Of a DNA stretch of 64,000 nucleotides, positions 7,223 to 15,352 are shown piece after piece. The position numbers and the translations under genes were made by a program. The notes under the pieces were generated by a model. That model saw only the letters and a list, made by a program, of their open reading frames with translations. It was not told where the DNA came from and searched no databases. This stretch comes from Amycolatopsis tucumanensis (GTDB lineage: Bacteria > Actinomycetota > Actinomycetes > Mycobacteriales > Pseudonocardiaceae). The stretch covers positions 20,759-84,758 of the forward strand of contig NZ_JAKGSD010000036.1 in assembly GCF_021654135.1 (NCBI RefSeq), written 5' to 3'. Position 1 is the first letter of the stretch; each line of letters starts with the position of its first letter.

Positions 7223-8461
7223 ATGTCCATCCCGGCGAACAAGACCCTGTTCCGCGACGTGTCCATTCTGGACTCCACCGGCGCCGAGCCCTACCGGGGA
7301 GACGTCCTGGTCGACCACGACCGCATCGTCTCGGTCGGCGCGACCGCGCCGGGCGCCGCGGACGGCGCCCGGGTGATCGAGGGCCGCGGCCGCACGCTGA
7401 TGTCCGGCCTGTGCGACGCGCACACCCACTTCACCTGGAATAACAGCGGCGACCTCGACGGCCTGGCCGCCCTGCCGGTCGAGGAGCACCTGCTTTTCGC
7501 GGTCGAGTCCGCCCGCTCCTACATCGACTCCGGCTACACCATGTGCCTCGGCGCCGCCTCCGCCAAGGACCGCCTCGACGTGGTCTGCCGAGACGCCATC
7601 AACGCCGGCCGCGTCCCCGGCCCCCGCTACCTGGCCAACGGGCCGGAGATCGCCGTCACCGGGGGCGAACTGGTCAAGGGCATCACCTGGTTCGCCGACG
7701 GCCCCGAAGAGATGCGCAAGGCGGTGCGCCGTCTGATCGAGATCGGCGTCGACCAGATCAAGCTGTCCATGACCGGCGAGGAGATCACCGGCACCCAGCG
7801 CGCCGAGGACACCTACATGTCCGACGAGGAGGTCGCCGCGGCGGTCACCGAAGCGCACCGGCGCGGCAAGCGGGTCTGCGCGCACGCGCGCAGCGCCGAA
7901 AGCGTCAAGATGTGCGTGCGGCACGGCGTCGACATCGTCTACCACGCCAGCTTCACCGACGAAGAAGGCATGGATCTGCTGGAGTCGGCCAAGGACTGGA
8001 TCTTCGTCGCACCGGGCGTGAACTGGCTGGTGGCCACCCTCTACGAGGCCGCCGACTTCGGCTATCCCCAGGAAGCCGCCGAAGCCGCCGGCTACAAGCG
8101 CGAACTGGAGATGGCCACCGCCGCGATGATCGAGATGCACAGGCGCGGCATCCGCGTCCTGCCCGGTGGGGATTACGGCTTCGCCTGGACGCCGCACGGC
8201 ACCTACGCCCGCGACCTGCAGCACTTCGTCGAACGCTTCGAATACACCCCGATGGAGGCGATCCTGGCCGCCACCGCATTGGGCGGGGAGATCATGCTGC
8301 GGCCGCACGAGCTCGGCAAGGTCCAGCCCGGCTACCTCGCCGATCTGCTCCTCGTCGACGGCGACCCGCTCGCCGACATCACCGTCCTGCAGGACCACGA
8401 CAAGCTGCACTACATCATGAAGGACGGCAAGTTCCACAAGGAAACCCCCGACCAGCGGTGA
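7223..8461 (+). CDS. Metal-dependent amidohydrolase, imidazolonepropionase/prolidase-like
   Basis: The 412-residue protein belongs to the amidohydrolase superfamily. Seen in order: an N-terminal beta-sandwich segment, the metal motif CDAHTHF near residue 66, a Lys region (VDQIKLSMTG), His residues in VCAHARSAE and IVYHASFTDEEG, and the final metal Asp region LPGGDYGFAW. The C-terminal end (PGYLADLLLVDGDPLADITVL) is the usual closing sandwich. It should cleave a C-N or C-O bond in a cyclic or acylated substrate. GAGGAG precedes the ATG. As the third gene of the GntR module it follows two other hydrolases, so the module probably degrades a molecule with several ester, amide or lactone bonds. 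Confidence 0.88.
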   Translation: MSIPANKTLFRDVSILDSTGAEPYRGDVLVDHDRIVSVGATAPGAADGARVIEGRGRTLMSGLCDAHTHFTWNNSGDLDGLAALPVEEHLLFAVESARSYIDSGYTMCLGAASAKDRLDVVCRDAINAGRVPGPRYLANGPEIAVTGGELVKGITWFADGPEEMRKAVRRLIEIGVDQIKLSMTGEEITGTQRAEDTYMSDEEVAAAVTEAHRRGKRVCAHARSAESVKMCVRHGVDIVYHASFTDEEGMDLLESAKDWIFVAPGVNWLVATLYEAADFGYPQEAAEAAGYKRELEMATAAMIEMHRRGIRVLPGGDYGFAWTPHGTYARDLQHFVERFEYTPMEAILAATALGGEIMLRPHELGKVQPGYLADLLLVDGDPLADITVLQDHDKLHYIMKDGKFHKETPDQR

Positions 8462-8470
8462 CCACCCCGT

Positions 8471-8499
8471 CGGCCGCCCGGCACCGCGCCGGGCGGCCG
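8471..8499. terminator. GC-rich stem-loop after the amidohydrolase gene
   Basis: CGGCCGCCCGGC (8471-8482) pairs perfectly with GCCGGGCGGCCG (8488-8499) around a 5-base loop. No T-run follows, as is common in high-GC actinobacteria. It may reduce read-through into the DUF1636 gene at 8522. Confidence 0.6.
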
Positions 8500-8521
8500 T
8501 TACCGTGCCCCGAGGAACACG

Positions 8522-8872
8522 ATGCCTCTGCTCGTCTGCCGCACCTGCCCCCGCTACGACACCCACCGCACCGGCCAGTTCGGCCACGCGCTGCTCGCCG
8601 CGCTCGCCACACACCCCGGCGCGGACGGGATCACCGTCCGAAGTGTCCAGTGCCTCGGCGGCTGCCCCCGCGACGGGGTGGTCGCCGTGGACGGCCCCGG
8701 CAAGACCCGGGTCCGCTTCGCCGGCCTGACGCCCGGGGACGCCGAGGCGATCCTGGAAGCAGCACGCGCCCACGACGCCTGCCCCAGCGGCGATCCCGCC
8801 GACTGGGTGGTGCCCGGGGGCCTCGAAACCCGGATCAGCTCCGTCACGGTCAAACGCGCACCACGCGCGTGA
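8522..8872 (+). CDS. DUF1636-type putative metal-binding protein
   Basis: A 116-residue soluble protein with the pattern LLVCRTCPRYD near residue 4 and VQCLGGCPRDG near residue 42. This CxxC...CxxxC arrangement is that of DUF1636, a thioredoxin-fold 2Fe-2S or metal-binding family of unknown role that often occurs in catabolic or metallochaperone clusters. It stands after the amidohydrolase, with only the 8471 stem-loop between. No partner is evident. The biochemical role is unknown, and the family call is from the Cys pattern. Confidence 0.7.
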   Translation: MPLLVCRTCPRYDTHRTGQFGHALLAALATHPGADGITVRSVQCLGGCPRDGVVAVDGPGKTRVRFAGLTPGDAEAILEAARAHDACPSGDPADWVVPGGLETRISSVTVKRAPRA

Positions 8873-8896
8873 GCCGGGCCCGGATCTGCCGGCGAC

Positions 8897-9751
8897 CTAG
8901 AGCGCCTGGCGGCGCTCGCCGGTGGCGGCGAGCGCCGCCGCCACGAACGAGGCGACGAGTGGACGGCGGTCCAGCTCCGCCCATGCAAGGACGATCTCGC
9001 TGGCGGGGGCGTCGACGACCGGGACGCACACGATTCCCGGCGGCACGGGTTCCACCAGCGAGCGCGGAAGCACCGCGATCGTCCGGCCGAGCACGATCAT
9101 CTGGATCATCTGGGGCACGTCCACCAGCTCCGGCCCCGTCCCGCCGCCGGGCACGCCTTTCCACCGCGGCATCGTTTCGTGCTCGAGGTCGGCCAGCCGC
9201 ACCTCCTCGCGCGCGGCCAGCCGGTGATCGGCGGGGAGAATCGCAACCCGGTCCTCGACGTGGAGCGCCTCGTACGCCAGCCCCGTGAGATCGTCGAACG
9301 GCGCGTACAGCAGTGCCAGGTCGGCCCGGCCGTCGCGCACGTAGTCCGCGCGGTCGGTGGCACCACCGAACAGGATGTCGACCCGGCGTGCGTCGGGCAG
9401 CTGGGCGTAAGCGGTGAGAATGCCCGACAGCAGGTTCGCGTCGCCGCCCGGTTTGATCACGAGCCGCAGATGCGCGTCCGCGTCACCAGCCTGTCGCGCC
9501 TGCTGCACCGCGACGCTCATCGCGTTCAGCGCATGGCGGCCGTGGTACAGCAAGGCCTCCCCCGCCGCCGTGAGCGAGACGCGCCTGCTCGAACGCACGA
9601 ACAGCTGCACCCCGAGCCGCTCCTCGACGCGTCGGATCGCTTTCGACAGCGCCGGCTGGGCGATCGACAGGCGCACCGCGGCACGGCCGAAATGCAGCTC
9701 CTCCGCGACCGCGACGAAGTAGGCCAGCTCGCGCGTTTCGACCTCGATCAT
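8897..9751 (-). CDS. LysR-family transcriptional regulator
   Basis: 284 residues. The N-terminal helix-turn-helix is typical: RELAYFVAVAEELHFGRAA, then LSIAQPALSKAIRRVEERLG and RLSLTAAGEALL-like residues to about position 65. A periplasmic-binding-protein-like sensor domain follows (about residues 90-284). It is divergent from the small gene at 9822 across a 70-base gap, so it probably controls that gene and the SDR that once followed it. Its 3' end is convergent with the DUF1636 gene. Effector unknown. Confidence 0.9.
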   Translation of the reverse strand: MIEVETRELAYFVAVAEELHFGRAAVRLSIAQPALSKAIRRVEERLGVQLFVRSSRRVSLTAAGEALLYHGRHALNAMSVAVQQARQAGDADAHLRLVIKPGGDANLLSGILTAYAQLPDARRVDILFGGATDRADYVRDGRADLALLYAPFDDLTGLAYEALHVEDRVAILPADHRLAAREEVRLADLEHETMPRWKGVPGGGTGPELVDVPQMIQMIVLGRTIAVLPRSLVEPVPPGIVCVPVVDAPASEIVLAWAELDRRPLVASFVAAALAATGERRQAL

Positions 9752-9821
9752 GCCTCCAGGTTATCGCTGGATGGCGAACCGGTCTTGGACTCCGCACCGC
9801 CTCCGCTGCTTGAATCGGTTC

Positions 9822-10139
9822 GTGCTCAACCACACCATGATTGTCTCCTTCGACCAGCCCATCCCCGACGCCGAGCTGGATCAATACCTGAAAGACATCG
9901 AAAACCTGATGCTGGGCTCCGGACGCGTCCAGACCTTCTCGGCCCGGCGCCACATCCGCGTGCCCGCCGACGACCACAGTCCCGTCTTCGTCGCCAGCGC
10001 GATCATCCAGCTCGGAGTCGCCGACCTCGACGCGCTCAACGCGGTCTTCACGGTGCCCGGCACCGAGGAGCTCATCCAGCGCTGGCAGTCGCGGCATCCC
10101 TACCAGGTCGTCTGGATCAACCACAAGGCCCTGTCGTGA
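9822..10139 (+). CDS. Small conserved protein of unknown function
   Basis: About 105 residues, soluble, with no transmembrane segment. The core reads MIVSFDQPIPDAELDQYL, then VFVASAIIQLGVADLDALNA and ends YQVVWINHKAL. The length and the alternating beta/alpha pattern suggest a dimeric alpha-beta barrel or EthD-like fold, but I cannot assign a family. GTG 9822 is chosen because LNHT seems part of the conserved N-terminus. ATG 9837 is the alternative, and neither has a good ribosome site. Its stop overlaps the GTG of a deleted SDR gene (GTGA at 10136), so the two were once translationally coupled. Confidence 0.6.
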   Translation: MLNHTMIVSFDQPIPDAELDQYLKDIENLMLGSGRVQTFSARRHIRVPADDHSPVFVASAIIQLGVADLDALNAVFTVPGTEELIQRWQSRHPYQVVWINHKALS

Positions 10140-10225
10140 CCGACTTCGCGGGGAAGGCCGGACTGGTCACCGGCGCCGCGGTCTGGCTCTGCTCCACACA
10201 GGCCTCCTACGTGCTGCCAGCCACT
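10136..10225 (+). pseudogene. Short-chain dehydrogenase with an internal deletion
   Basis: The frame starts at GTG 10136 with VTDFAGKAGLVTGAA, the N-terminal beta strand and TGxxxGxG region of an SDR. It passes directly into AVWLCSTQASYV, which resembles the late SDR segment (usually VxWLCSDxASFVTG). Around 150-180 residues are missing, including the catalytic Tyr and Lys, and the frame then runs into unrelated sequence. The join is in frame, as if one deletion removed the middle. It lay directly after the small gene at 9822 and was probably part of the LysR-controlled unit. Confidence 0.6.
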
Positions 10226-10269
10226 TCCGGCACTCCATCCGGCCGGTGCTCGACAACGGCCACTCCAGG

Positions 10270-10301
10270 GGGTGCCCCGGACCGGCTGGCCCGGGGCACC
10301 C
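10270..10301. terminator. Stem-loop between convergent genes
   Basis: GGGTGCCCCGG (10270-10280) pairs perfectly with CCGGGGCACCC (10291-10301) around a 10-base loop. It lies between the end of the SDR remnant and the end of the minus-strand MFS gene at 10320, so it can act in both directions. No T-run is present. Confidence 0.65.
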
Positions 10302-10319
10302 ACACTCCGCGAGCCGCTG

Positions 10320-11705
10320 TCACCCAGCCTCGCCGGGCTTCGTGGAGGCCGGCACGCCGCAGCCCGCGCCTGCGCCCGGGCTCTCGACCGGGCTGTCCAA
10401 TGCGGACAAGGACATACCCTTCGTCTCACGGGTCGCGACCACCGCGATGGTCGAGATGATCGCGGCGACCGCCAGGTACAGCGCGATCGGGATCGACGAG
10501 CCGAAGCTCTTGAGCAGCGTCGCGGTGATGAACGGCGCCAGGGAGCCCGCGAAGATCGACGTCGTCTGGTAGCCGAGTGACACACCTGCGTAGCGCATCC
10601 GCGTCGGGAACAGCTCGGCCATCATCGCCGGCTGCGGGGCGTACATCAGGCCGTGCACGGCGACCCCCAGGACCAGCGCCAGCACGATCAGCACCGGGGA
10701 TCCGGTGTCCATCAGCGGGAACCCGGCGAAACCCCATCCGATCATGGCGACCGAACCGGCGAGGAACACCGGACGGCGTCCCCACCGGTCCGCGAGGTGG
10801 CCGAACAACGGGACCAGCATCATGTGCGCGAGGTGCGCGAACACCAGGAGCAACAGGATGTCGGTCGTGCTGCTGCCCACCCGCAGCGCCAGGTACGTGA
10901 TCGAGAACGTCACCACCACCTGGTACAGGATGTTCTCACCGACCCGCGCGCCCATCGCCACGAGGACACCGCGCGGGTACTGCCGCACCACCTCGATGAT
11001 CGAAGTCCGCTCGTTCGCCCGCGCCTGCGCCTTCTCCAGCGACTCCAGGAAGATCGGAGCCTCCTCCACCTGCGTGCGGATGTAGTAACCGATCAGCACG
11101 ATGACCGCCGAGGCCCAGAACGCGGTGCGCCAGCCCCAGGACAGGAACTGCTCCGGTGAGAGCGCTCCCGACAGTCCGAGCAGGACCACCGTCGCGACCA
11201 GGTTGCCGATCGGCAGCCCGGCCTGGGGCCAGCTGGACCAGAACGCCCGGCTGCGGTCCGGGCTGTGCTCCCCCACCAGCAACACCGCGCCACCCCACTC
11301 GCCGCCGAGGGCGAAGCCCTGTACGAACCGCAGGAGCACCAGGATCATCGGCGCCCAGTACCCGATCGAAGCGAAGGCTGGAACACAGCCGATCGCGAAC
11401 GTCGCCGCCCCGACCAGCAACAGGCTCAGCTGCAGGAGCTTCTTCCTGCCGAGACGGTCACCGAAGTGCCCGAAGACGATCCCGCCGAGCGGGCGCGCGA
11501 CGAAGCCCACCGCGTAGATGAGCAGAGCGTTGATCACACCGTCGAGCGGCTGGCCGGACCGAGGGAAGAACAACGCGCCGAAAACGAGCGCCGAGGACGC
11601 CGAATAGAGCAGGAACTCGTACCACTCGGCGACTGTGCCGGCCATCGAAGCCGCCACGACCTTGCGCAGCCCGCTCGGCGGCGGGCTCGCTTGCTGTGCT
11701 CGCAT
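10320..11705 (-). CDS. MFS transporter, metabolite:H+ symporter (MHS) type
   Basis: A 461-residue integral membrane protein with about 12 hydrophobic segments. The N-terminal MAGTVAEWYEFLLYSASSA and the loop FGHFGDRLGRKKLL are the signatures of the MHS (ProP/shikimate/alpha-ketoglutarate permease) family. A second copy, FGHLADRWGRRPVF, follows after the central loop. Such carriers import organic acids with protons. ATG 11705 has a strong AAAGGAGT site. A perfect 18-bp palindrome at 11731-11748 lies 26 bases upstream and matches the operators in front of lacI at 15015. It is therefore placed in the LacI regulon as the importer of the substrate handled by the CoA-transferase and hydratase. Confidence 0.9.
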   Translation of the reverse strand: MRAQQASPPPSGLRKVVAASMAGTVAEWYEFLLYSASSALVFGALFFPRSGQPLDGVINALLIYAVGFVARPLGGIVFGHFGDRLGRKKLLQLSLLLVGAATFAIGCVPAFASIGYWAPMILVLLRFVQGFALGGEWGGAVLLVGEHSPDRSRAFWSSWPQAGLPIGNLVATVVLLGLSGALSPEQFLSWGWRTAFWASAVIVLIGYYIRTQVEEAPIFLESLEKAQARANERTSIIEVVRQYPRGVLVAMGARVGENILYQVVVTFSITYLALRVGSSTTDILLLLVFAHLAHMMLVPLFGHLADRWGRRPVFLAGSVAMIGWGFAGFPLMDTGSPVLIVLALVLGVAVHGLMYAPQPAMMAELFPTRMRYAGVSLGYQTTSIFAGSLAPFITATLLKSFGSSIPIALYLAVAAIISTIAVVATRETKGMSLSALDSPVESPGAGAGCGVPASTKPGEAG

Positions 11706-11730
11706 GGATGACTCCTTTGTCGATGAGAAA

Positions 11731-11748
11731 TGCACAACCGGTTGTGCA
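11731..11748. promoter_or_regulatory. LacI-type operator before the MFS gene
   Basis: TGCACAACCGGTTGTGCA is a perfect 18-bp palindrome with the central CG typical of LacI-family sites. The same 18 bases occur at 15017-15034 upstream of the lacI-type gene in this window, which identifies the likely regulator. Confidence 0.85.
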
Positions 11749-11813
11749 GTGCGGGTAGAACTGTCGGCGCGCGTCACCGTCCGTGGACGCGCGGTCAGAA
11801 GTGGTGTGGCGGA

Positions 11814-12614
11814 TCAGCGACCGCGGAAGTGAGGCGGTCGCTTGTGGACGAACGCCGCGATCCCTTCCCTGCCGTCCGCCGACTCGAACAGGGCGGACAG
11901 CTTCGCCCTCTCCAGCTGGAAACCCGCGCCGACCGACGCTTGCGCCGCGGCCGGCACGGCGGCGGTGACCGCCTCGCGGATCGCGGCGACGGCCAGTGGC
12001 GCCTGTTCGGCGAGGGTGGTGGCGATCTGGGCCGCCCGGGCCGCGAGTTCGTCCTGGGCGCAGCGGTGGGTGACGATGCCCGCCGCCTCGGCCGCCTCCG
12101 CGTCGAGGCGCTCGCCGGACATCACCAGCCACTTGGCGCGGTTGGGGCCGACGTGCCAGGTCAGCCGCTGCGTACCGCCCCACCCCGGGAGTAGCCCGAG
12201 GGAGACCTCGGGCAGACCGAACGTCGCCTCGTCCGCCGCGACCACGACATCGCAGCTGAGCACCAGTTCGAACCCGCCTCCGAGCGCGAGCCCGTTCACC
12301 GCGGCCACGACGGGGACCGCGCATTTCGCGATCCGGTCGCACAACTCGTTGCACCGCTGGGTGAAGGCGTCGAACGACACGCGGTCCGCGTCGGCGTAGA
12401 ACGCGATGTCGGCACCGGCGGCGAAGGCCTTGCCCGCCCCGGTCAGCACGATCGCGCGAATGGCGGGATCGCCCTCCAGTTCGGTGAGCGCGTTTTCGAG
12501 CGCGTCCACGACGGCGGCGTTGATCGCGTTGTACTTCTCCGGCCGGTTGATCGTGACGACCGCGATGGGTGCGGACCGCTCGACCAGCACCGGGCACGGC
12601 GCCGTGTCAGCCAT
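11814..12614 (-). CDS. Enoyl-CoA hydratase/isomerase (crotonase family)
   Basis: 266 residues with crotonase motifs. The oxyanion loop AGADIAFY is near residue 66. NGLALGGGFELVLSCD near residue 105 carries the first catalytic Glu, and GLPEVSLGLLPGWGGTQRL near residue 130 carries the second. It should hydrate or isomerise an acyl-CoA in the cytoplasm. ATG 12614 overlaps the end of the CoA-transferase gene by 8 bases, so the two are translationally coupled. Together they suggest that the imported acid is first activated by CoA transfer and then hydrated. The acyl group is unknown. Confidence 0.9.
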   Translation of the reverse strand: MADTAPCPVLVERSAPIAVVTINRPEKYNAINAAVVDALENALTELEGDPAIRAIVLTGAGKAFAAGADIAFYADADRVSFDAFTQRCNELCDRIAKCAVPVVAAVNGLALGGGFELVLSCDVVVAADEATFGLPEVSLGLLPGWGGTQRLTWHVGPNRAKWLVMSGERLDAEAAEAAGIVTHRCAQDELAARAAQIATTLAEQAPLAVAAIREAVTAAVPAAAQASVGAGFQLERAKLSALFESADGREGIAAFVHKRPPHFRGR

Positions 12615-13779
12615 GGACCGCACCGCCTTCCATCAGGCGGGCGATTTCCCCAGCGGAGTACCCGAGTTCGGCGAGGACCTCCCCGGTGTGCTCCCCGAGC
12701 GCCGGGGGCAGGCGGCGGATTCCCGGGCGCTGCCCACCGTAACTGATCGGGTGGGCGAGGACCTGGACCGGACCCGCCGACGGGTGATCGAAGGACAGGA
12801 ACGTCTCGTTGTGGCACACCTGCGGATCGGCCACCACGTCGTCATAGCTGTTGACCGGGGCGTGCCAGATACCGAACTCAGCGAAGCGCTCGGTCCAGTA
12901 CCTCGTGGTCTTCCGGGAGAGCAGTTCGGCGATACGCGCGTTGATCTCCTCGCGCATCGCGTACTCGGCGTCGGGTTCGACCCCGCGGAACCACGGTTCC
13001 TCCAGCACCTTGCTCAGGGCGTCGGTGCTGGTCAGGGAGATCGTGAGGTGCCCGTCGGCCGTGGCGAACACGCCGTAGGGCGCCTTGTAGAACGGCGAGG
13101 AGATCCCGCTCGCACTCCGCTGCCCGCGGAAGCCGTTCAGGTGGTACGACAACGGTTCGATCTGCAGGTCCAGCGCGGCGTTGAGGAGGTTGCTCTCCAC
13201 CCTGGTGCCTTCGCCGGTGCGCTCACGGCCGTGCAGGGCGGCGAGGATGCCCAGTGCGCCGAGCACGGCACCGTGCTGGTCGACCAGCGAGGCGCCCACC
13301 GGGGTCGGCGGCCCGGACGCCGAGCCGGTCGCCGACGCGAGCCCGGACAACGACTGGATGAGCACGTCCTGCCCGGGGCGATCCTTGTACGGGCCGTCGG
13401 ACCCGTAACCCGACAGCGAGCAGTAGACCAGCCGGGGGTTGGTCCGGCGCAGCTCTTCGTAGCCGAGCCCCAGCCGGTCCATCACGCCCGGACGGAAACT
13501 CTCGATGAGCACGTCGGCGCCGTCGATCAGCCGGCGCAGCACCGCTTTCCCGTCCTCGTTCTTCAAGTCGACCGCCATGCTGCGCACGTTGCGGTTGCCG
13601 AGCAAGAAGAACACCGACACACCCTCGACGTAGGCGTCCGGGCCGGACCAGCCGCGCTCGAAGGCACCCTGCGGCGGTTCGACCTTCACGACGTCCGCGC
13701 CGAGGTCGGCCAGGATCTGCGTCGCCGAAGGGCCTTGCAGGAAATGGGTGAAACTGACGATCTTGATTCCGGAAAGCAT
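12607..13779 (-). CDS. CaiB/BaiF (class III) CoA-transferase
   Basis: A 390-residue class III CoA-transferase, which moves CoA between carboxylates through an aspartyl intermediate. Family blocks seen are GPSATQILADLGADVVKVEPP (about residues 16-36), the FFLLGNRNVRSMAVDLK region, VLIESFRPGVMDRLGLGY, and GQDVLIQSLSGLA with the catalytic Asp at about 138. Length is normal. It starts at ATG 13779 and overlaps the enoyl-CoA hydratase downstream. Upstream lies lacI on the same strand, so lacI, this gene, the hydratase and perhaps the transporter may share a transcript from the operator-bearing promoter near 15015. Confidence 0.9.
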   Translation of the reverse strand: MLSGIKIVSFTHFLQGPSATQILADLGADVVKVEPPQGAFERGWSGPDAYVEGVSVFFLLGNRNVRSMAVDLKNEDGKAVLRRLIDGADVLIESFRPGVMDRLGLGYEELRRTNPRLVYCSLSGYGSDGPYKDRPGQDVLIQSLSGLASATGSASGPPTPVGASLVDQHGAVLGALGILAALHGRERTGEGTRVESNLLNAALDLQIEPLSYHLNGFRGQRSASGISSPFYKAPYGVFATADGHLTISLTSTDALSKVLEEPWFRGVEPDAEYAMREEINARIAELLSRKTTRYWTERFAEFGIWHAPVNSYDDVVADPQVCHNETFLSFDHPSAGPVQVLAHPISYGGQRPGIRRLPPALGEHTGEVLAELGYSAGEIARLMEGGAVHG

Positions 13780-13954
13780 TGTCGCCCTCGTCCTGTCAAC
13801 GAGGAGCCTCAGCCGACGCGCATCGGCAAGGGATCGCGGTTGTCGGCAGGGGCAGCTGCGAAACGATCCCAGGGCTCCGAACGGAAATGTCCGGGCTCGA
13901 GTGAAGTGCCACAGTGGACACTGCCGACGATGGTAAGCGGCGGCCGCCTCCCGG
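13780..13954. promoter_or_regulatory. Gap between lacI and the CoA-transferase gene with a weak dyad
   Basis: These 175 bases contain AGTGCCACAGTGGACACT at 13905-13922, a dyad matching in 7 of 9 pairs. It is unrelated to the LacI palindrome. It could belong to a secondary promoter for the CoA-transferase gene, but no -35/-10 pair is convincing. Confidence 0.3.
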
Positions 13955-14965
13955 TCAAGGGACCGGCCGCGTCGACTCCCGGACGATCAGCTCCGGCGCC
14001 GGCTCCTCGACCACGACGTCGCCGAGTCGTTGTCCCGCAAGGTGGTCGAGCAGCATTCCACACGCGCGGCGCCCCAGGGCGCGCAGCGGCATCCGCACGG
14101 TGGTGAGGGCGGGCGCCCAGGTTTCGGCAACCCAGGTGTCGTTGATCGCGACGACCGACAGGTCCTCGGGCACCCGGACACCCAGGCGGCTCAGCGCCGA
14201 CAACGCCCCGATTCCGGCGTTGACACTCGAGACCACCAGCGCGGTCGGCCGCGTTTTCCGCTGCATCATCCTGGTGACGGCCGCGGCGCCACCAGGAGCC
14301 TCCCAGCCGGAGCGCTCGACCCACGACGGACGCACCCGGAGTCCCGCCGCGCGCATGGTCTCGATGAAACCGCGGTGACGACGGACGGCGGTGTCGTGGT
14401 CGGCCACACCGGCGAGGTGACCGATGCGTTCGTGACCGAGGTCGATCAGGTGCTGGGTCGCCGTCGCGGCCCCGCGGACGTCGTCGAGAACGACCGAGCC
14501 CGCGCGCCCGGCCAGCTTGGAGTTGATCAGCACCACCGGCGGATCCCCGGCGAGCACCTCACGCAGGCGCTGGTCGTCGAAATCCTCACGCCGTTGCAGG
14601 AGAACCCCGTCCACCCGGCCTTCGGCGACCAGCCGGCGCAACTGGTCGCGGCCGGCCGGCGGCGGGTCGATCTGACCCAGCAGCACCGACATGCCCGCCT
14701 CGCCCGCCCGGTCCTGCACGCCCGCCAGCATCTCGGCGAACACGGCGTTGTTCACGTCCGGGACGATCAGGCCCACGGCGCCCGACTTGGCGAACCGCAA
14801 CGCCCGCGACCGGTGATTGGGCACGTACTGGAGCTCTTCGGCGACCGCGCGCACCCGACGGCGGGTCTCCTCGCTCATCCGGGTCCTGAAGTCACCCGTC
14901 AGAGCACGCGAAGCCACCGCCTTGGACACCCCCGCCGCCTCGGCGACCTCCCGCAACGTGGCCAT
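13955..14965 (-). CDS. LacI-family transcriptional regulator
   Basis: 336 residues. The N-terminal HTH and hinge are typical (MATLREVAEAAGVSKAVASR near residue 1, then RRRVRAVAEELQYVPNHRSRA). They are followed by a periplasmic-binding-protein-like effector domain with the usual GLIVPDVNNAVFAEML and TALVVSSVNAGIGALSAL segments. Effectors of this family are often sugars or sugar acids. ATG 14965 starts directly at the conserved HTH, and ATG 14977 is possible. Two palindromic operators, 14997-15014 (imperfect) and 15015-15036 (perfect), lie in its promoter, so it should repress itself. The copy before the MFS gene extends the regulon. Confidence 0.92.
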   Translation of the reverse strand: MATLREVAEAAGVSKAVASRALTGDFRTRMSEETRRRVRAVAEELQYVPNHRSRALRFAKSGAVGLIVPDVNNAVFAEMLAGVQDRAGEAGMSVLLGQIDPPPAGRDQLRRLVAEGRVDGVLLQRREDFDDQRLREVLAGDPPVVLINSKLAGRAGSVVLDDVRGAATATQHLIDLGHERIGHLAGVADHDTAVRRHRGFIETMRAAGLRVRPSWVERSGWEAPGGAAAVTRMMQRKTRPTALVVSSVNAGIGALSALSRLGVRVPEDLSVVAINDTWVAETWAPALTTVRMPLRALGRRACGMLLDHLAGQRLGDVVVEEPAPELIVRESTRPVP

Positions 14966-14996
14966 GGGCTGGAGCATATCGCGATCGGACACCTCC

Positions 14997-15036
14997 AGCA
15001 CAACCGGTTGCGCCGGTGCACAACCGGTTGTGCACC
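14997..15036. promoter_or_regulatory. Tandem LacI operators in the lacI promoter
   Basis: The segment 15015-15036 is a perfect 22-bp palindrome whose core is TGCACAACCGGTTGTGCA. Immediately beside it, 14997-15014 repeats the core as AGCACAACCGGTTGCGCC. The two ACCGGT centres are 20 bp apart, two helical turns, which suits cooperative binding of LacI dimers on one DNA face. Confidence 0.85.
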
Positions 15037-15352
15037 GGGCGTCCGCCGTGTTTTACTGCCTCCGGGTTCGAGTGAGCACCATCGATGTCGGCGAGGCCAC
15101 CGATCCGGCGGGCAGCCGGTCGCCCGGGCCTCGTCCACGGAAGCCAGGAAAGGCTGATCGGCCATGAACTAGGAACGCCCTGTGAGCACCGGGGTCATAC
15201 TCTGCGGCTGGGGCCGTTGCTCCCAGCCGAGTGCACGTTGCCGGGGAGGTGCCGCCGCCGGGGCGCGGCGGCACCGAGGGACCGCCGAGAGCCAGGGCAC
15301 TCCCCTGCTGAGGGCGCGCACCTGCGCCGACCGTCCCGGGACCCGGAGACGG
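15037..15352. other. 316-base gap between lacI promoter and the M81 operon
   Basis: No frame on either strand gives a recognisable protein. The only structure found is the stem-loop at 15248-15275. The right part near 15037-15100 presumably contains the upstream part of the minus-strand lacI promoter. Confidence 0.5.
15248..15275 (-). terminator. Stem-loop downstream of the M81 gene
   Basis: GGTGCCGCCGC (15248-15258) pairs perfectly with GCGGCGGCACC (15265-15275) around a 6-base loop. It lies about 80 bases past the end of the minus-strand M81 peptidase gene and is a likely terminator for that operon. Confidence 0.55.

Noticed and set aside
6959..8773. A 604-residue minus-strand open frame opposite the amidohydrolase
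   Set aside because: The reading is composition-driven and resembles no protein. The plus strand encodes clear metal motifs.
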